Assembly: GCA_030595455.1 (NCBI GenBank)
Contig: JAUVDF010000050.1
Coordinates: 1-6,793, forward strand
From: Fidelibacterota bacterium
GTDB lineage: Bacteria; Fidelibacterota; UBA8477; JABMPR01
DNA: 6,793 nt
Direction: 5' to 3'
This document shows positions 6,124-6,793 of this stretch, piece after piece. Below the pieces are notes generated by a model, which searched no databases, had not been told where the DNA came from, and was given only the letters and a program-made list of their open reading frames with translations. How positions within the stretch are numbered: position 1 is the first letter of the stretch; the number at the start of each line of letters is the position of its first letter. The position numbers and the translations under genes were made by a program.

Positions 6124-6408
6124 ATGAGCACGTCTTCAGAAAAAGCATGGGTCGTTTTACGAAAAGTCGAGGGTGATATAACTGCTGATATGCTTTGTGA
6201 AGCCTTGCGGAATGCTAATGTCCCCTGCGAAATCAAGCGCAGTATGCTGGCTTCGGGCTTGGGAGCTCACTCTGTTTCACTTACGGGAAATCAGGCAACC
6301 CTCTTGGTTCCACCCGACAAATTAGAAGCAGCAAAGGCTGTCCTGGAGGCTATTGATTTTGAGCCCTTCGATGATACTCAGGAACCACCTGGAGAAGAAC
6401 AGGGCTAG
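6124..6408 (+). CDS. DUF2007-like small protein (putative signal-transducing family)
   Basis: A 94-aa protein from ATG 6124. The opening 'WVVLRKVEGDITADMLCEAL' and 'NVPCEIKRS' (about residues 9-40) give the strand-helix-strand of the DUF2007 fold, in which one short domain recalls the PII/ACT-like ferredoxin arrangement. 'ATLLVPPDKLEAAKAVLEAI' near 60-79 is the usual C-terminal strand 'LxVPxxxxxxA' plus helix. The last ~15 residues are acidic and Pro-rich and probably disordered. No signal peptide or membrane segment is seen. Family members are annotated as putative signal-transducing proteins, but no ligand is known. The start was chosen for GGGAGG at 6113-6118, 5 nt upstream; the longer open frame from 6034 has no such site and would run through the leader. 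It is a single gene, divergent from the radical SAM gene, with the antitoxin start 185 bp downstream. Confidence 0.75.
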   Translation: MSTSSEKAWVVLRKVEGDITADMLCEALRNANVPCEIKRSMLASGLGAHSVSLTGNQATLLVPPDKLEAAKAVLEAIDFEPFDDTQEPPGEEQG

Positions 6409-6513
6409 ATTCTACCTAACTATTTTCAGCTTGTATCATTCATTGGATAGAGCAACGAATTTCTAAGCTGTGGGTCTCACCTACCCTTAATCAATAGGGA
6501 ATAAAACGAATAT

Positions 6514-6525
6514 AGACTTAAGTCT
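6514..6525. repeat. 12-bp perfect palindrome AGACTTAAGTCT
   Basis: A perfect inverted repeat 5 bp upstream of the tandem 8-bp repeats and directly upstream of the antitoxin promoter. Its position fits an accessory operator or activator site. The sequence differs from the 8-bp repeats, so it would serve a different protein, or no protein. The rest of the 185-bp gap from 6409 shows no gene or clear terminator. Confidence 0.4.
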
Positions 6526-6530
6526 TAAAA

Positions 6531-6562
6531 ACGTCTTGACGTTATAACGTTGTAGCGTTATC
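6531..6562 (+). promoter_or_regulatory. Four tandem 8-bp repeats: probable antitoxin operator
   Basis: Successive 8-mers are ACGTCTTG (6531), ACGTTATA (6539), ACGTTGTA (6547) and GCGTTATC (6555), consensus ACGTTRTA. The second and the start of the third form a perfect 12-bp palindrome, ACGTTATAACGT (6539-6550). Tandem 8-bp boxes are how the ribbon-helix-helix repressor MetJ reads its operator, and RHH antitoxins commonly autorepress. The array covers the promoter from the -35 into the -10, so binding would block RNA polymerase. The repeats are read directly; the binding protein is inferred from the adjacent RHH gene. Confidence 0.6.
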
Positions 6563-6564
6563 TT
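6536..6564 (+). promoter_or_regulatory. Sigma-70-like promoter of the antitoxin gene
   Basis: TTGACG (6536-6541) and TATCTT (6559-6564) are separated by exactly 17 bp. The -35 matches consensus at 5 of 6 and the -10 at 4 of 6. Transcription would start near 6571, leaving a leader of about 23 nt that contains AGGAG at 6581-6585. Confidence 0.6.
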
Positions 6565-6593
6565 ACTCCTAAATAATAGCAGGAGAAGATCCT

Positions 6594-6793
6594 ATGAGTA
6601 ATCTATCCAAACGAGTAACTGTATACCTGGATCCCAAAATCCACAAGGCTTTGCGTCTTAAAGCTATTGAAACCTCACTTTCAATTTCACAATTGATTAA
6701 TAATGCCCTACAAGCTGATCTTTTGGAAGATGCCGAAGACTTTGAAGCATATGAAAATCGAATTCATGAACCCACAATCGAATACAGCGTCTT
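6594..6793 (+). CDS. CopG-type ribbon-helix-helix antitoxin (cut by window edge)
   Basis: The first 66 codons are present and the frame is open to the right edge. 'SKRVTVYLDPKIHKALRLKA' (residues 5-24) is the RHH beta strand and first helix; 'SLSISQLINNAL' (28-39) supplies the turn and second helix. Residues 42-66 are acidic and end near 'EPTIEYSVL', matching the toxin-binding tail of CopG-like antitoxins that precede RelE/ParE-type toxins. Those proteins usually finish in 'LKxxGKI', so only about 10-15 residues should be missing. The protein would dimerise, bind its own promoter through the beta ribbon and neutralise the toxin with its tail. The toxin gene is expected directly downstream but is not in the window. 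AGGAG (6581-6585) lies 8 nt before ATG 6594. Four 8-bp repeats upstream support autoregulation. Confidence 0.88.
   Translation, partial: MSNLSKRVTVYLDPKIHKALRLKAIETSLSISQLINNALQADLLEDAEDFEAYENRIHEPTIEYSV

Overview
The window looks like bacterial chromosome of moderate to low GC, most likely from the FCB superphylum or a neighbouring lineage such as Marinimicrobia or Ignavibacteria. That placement rests on three protein types: a short soluble TPM-domain protein ending in an 'NELSDD..FG' tail, an RNase G/E with a charged insertion in its S1 domain, and an ATP-cone fusion-type protein. It is an inference and was not tested by any search. No rRNA, tRNA, CRISPR array, transposase or phage gene is visible.

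The left five sixths is a minus-strand block. In transcription order it holds a very large radical SAM protein (GTG start at 5746, 857 aa), a 503-bp gap before the RNase G start, RNase G (518 aa), a 136-bp gap with dispersed-repeat fragments, a cytosolic TPM-domain protein (154 aa), and an ATP-cone protein cut by the left edge. The last two overlap by 8 bp and are probably translationally coupled. From memory, a radical SAM gene of this type next to RNase G is a recurrent arrangement in bacteria, often beside ribosomal protein genes rplU and rpmA, which points to RNA or ribosome maturation.

The 503-bp gap before RNase G has no convincing ORF but is rich in stem-loops. One is a terminator-like hairpin about 40 nt before the start codon. 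It may be an autoregulatory leader or a separate small RNA, and it is the part of the window least explained by known genes.

The right end is divergently transcribed. A 377-bp gap carries a 134-bp palindromic composite repeat (5897-6030) and a 'CGCAAAGGCGCAGAG'-type dispersed-repeat fragment. After it come a 94-aa DUF2007-like protein and the start of a CopG-type ribbon-helix-helix antitoxin. The antitoxin promoter overlaps four tandem 8-bp repeats that look like an autoregulatory operator. The partner toxin is expected just beyond the right edge.

Several starts were reassigned by ribosome binding site: RNase G at ATG 2669 rather than TTG 2675, the ATP-cone protein at ATG 519 rather than 525, and the DUF2007 protein at ATG 6124 rather than 6034.
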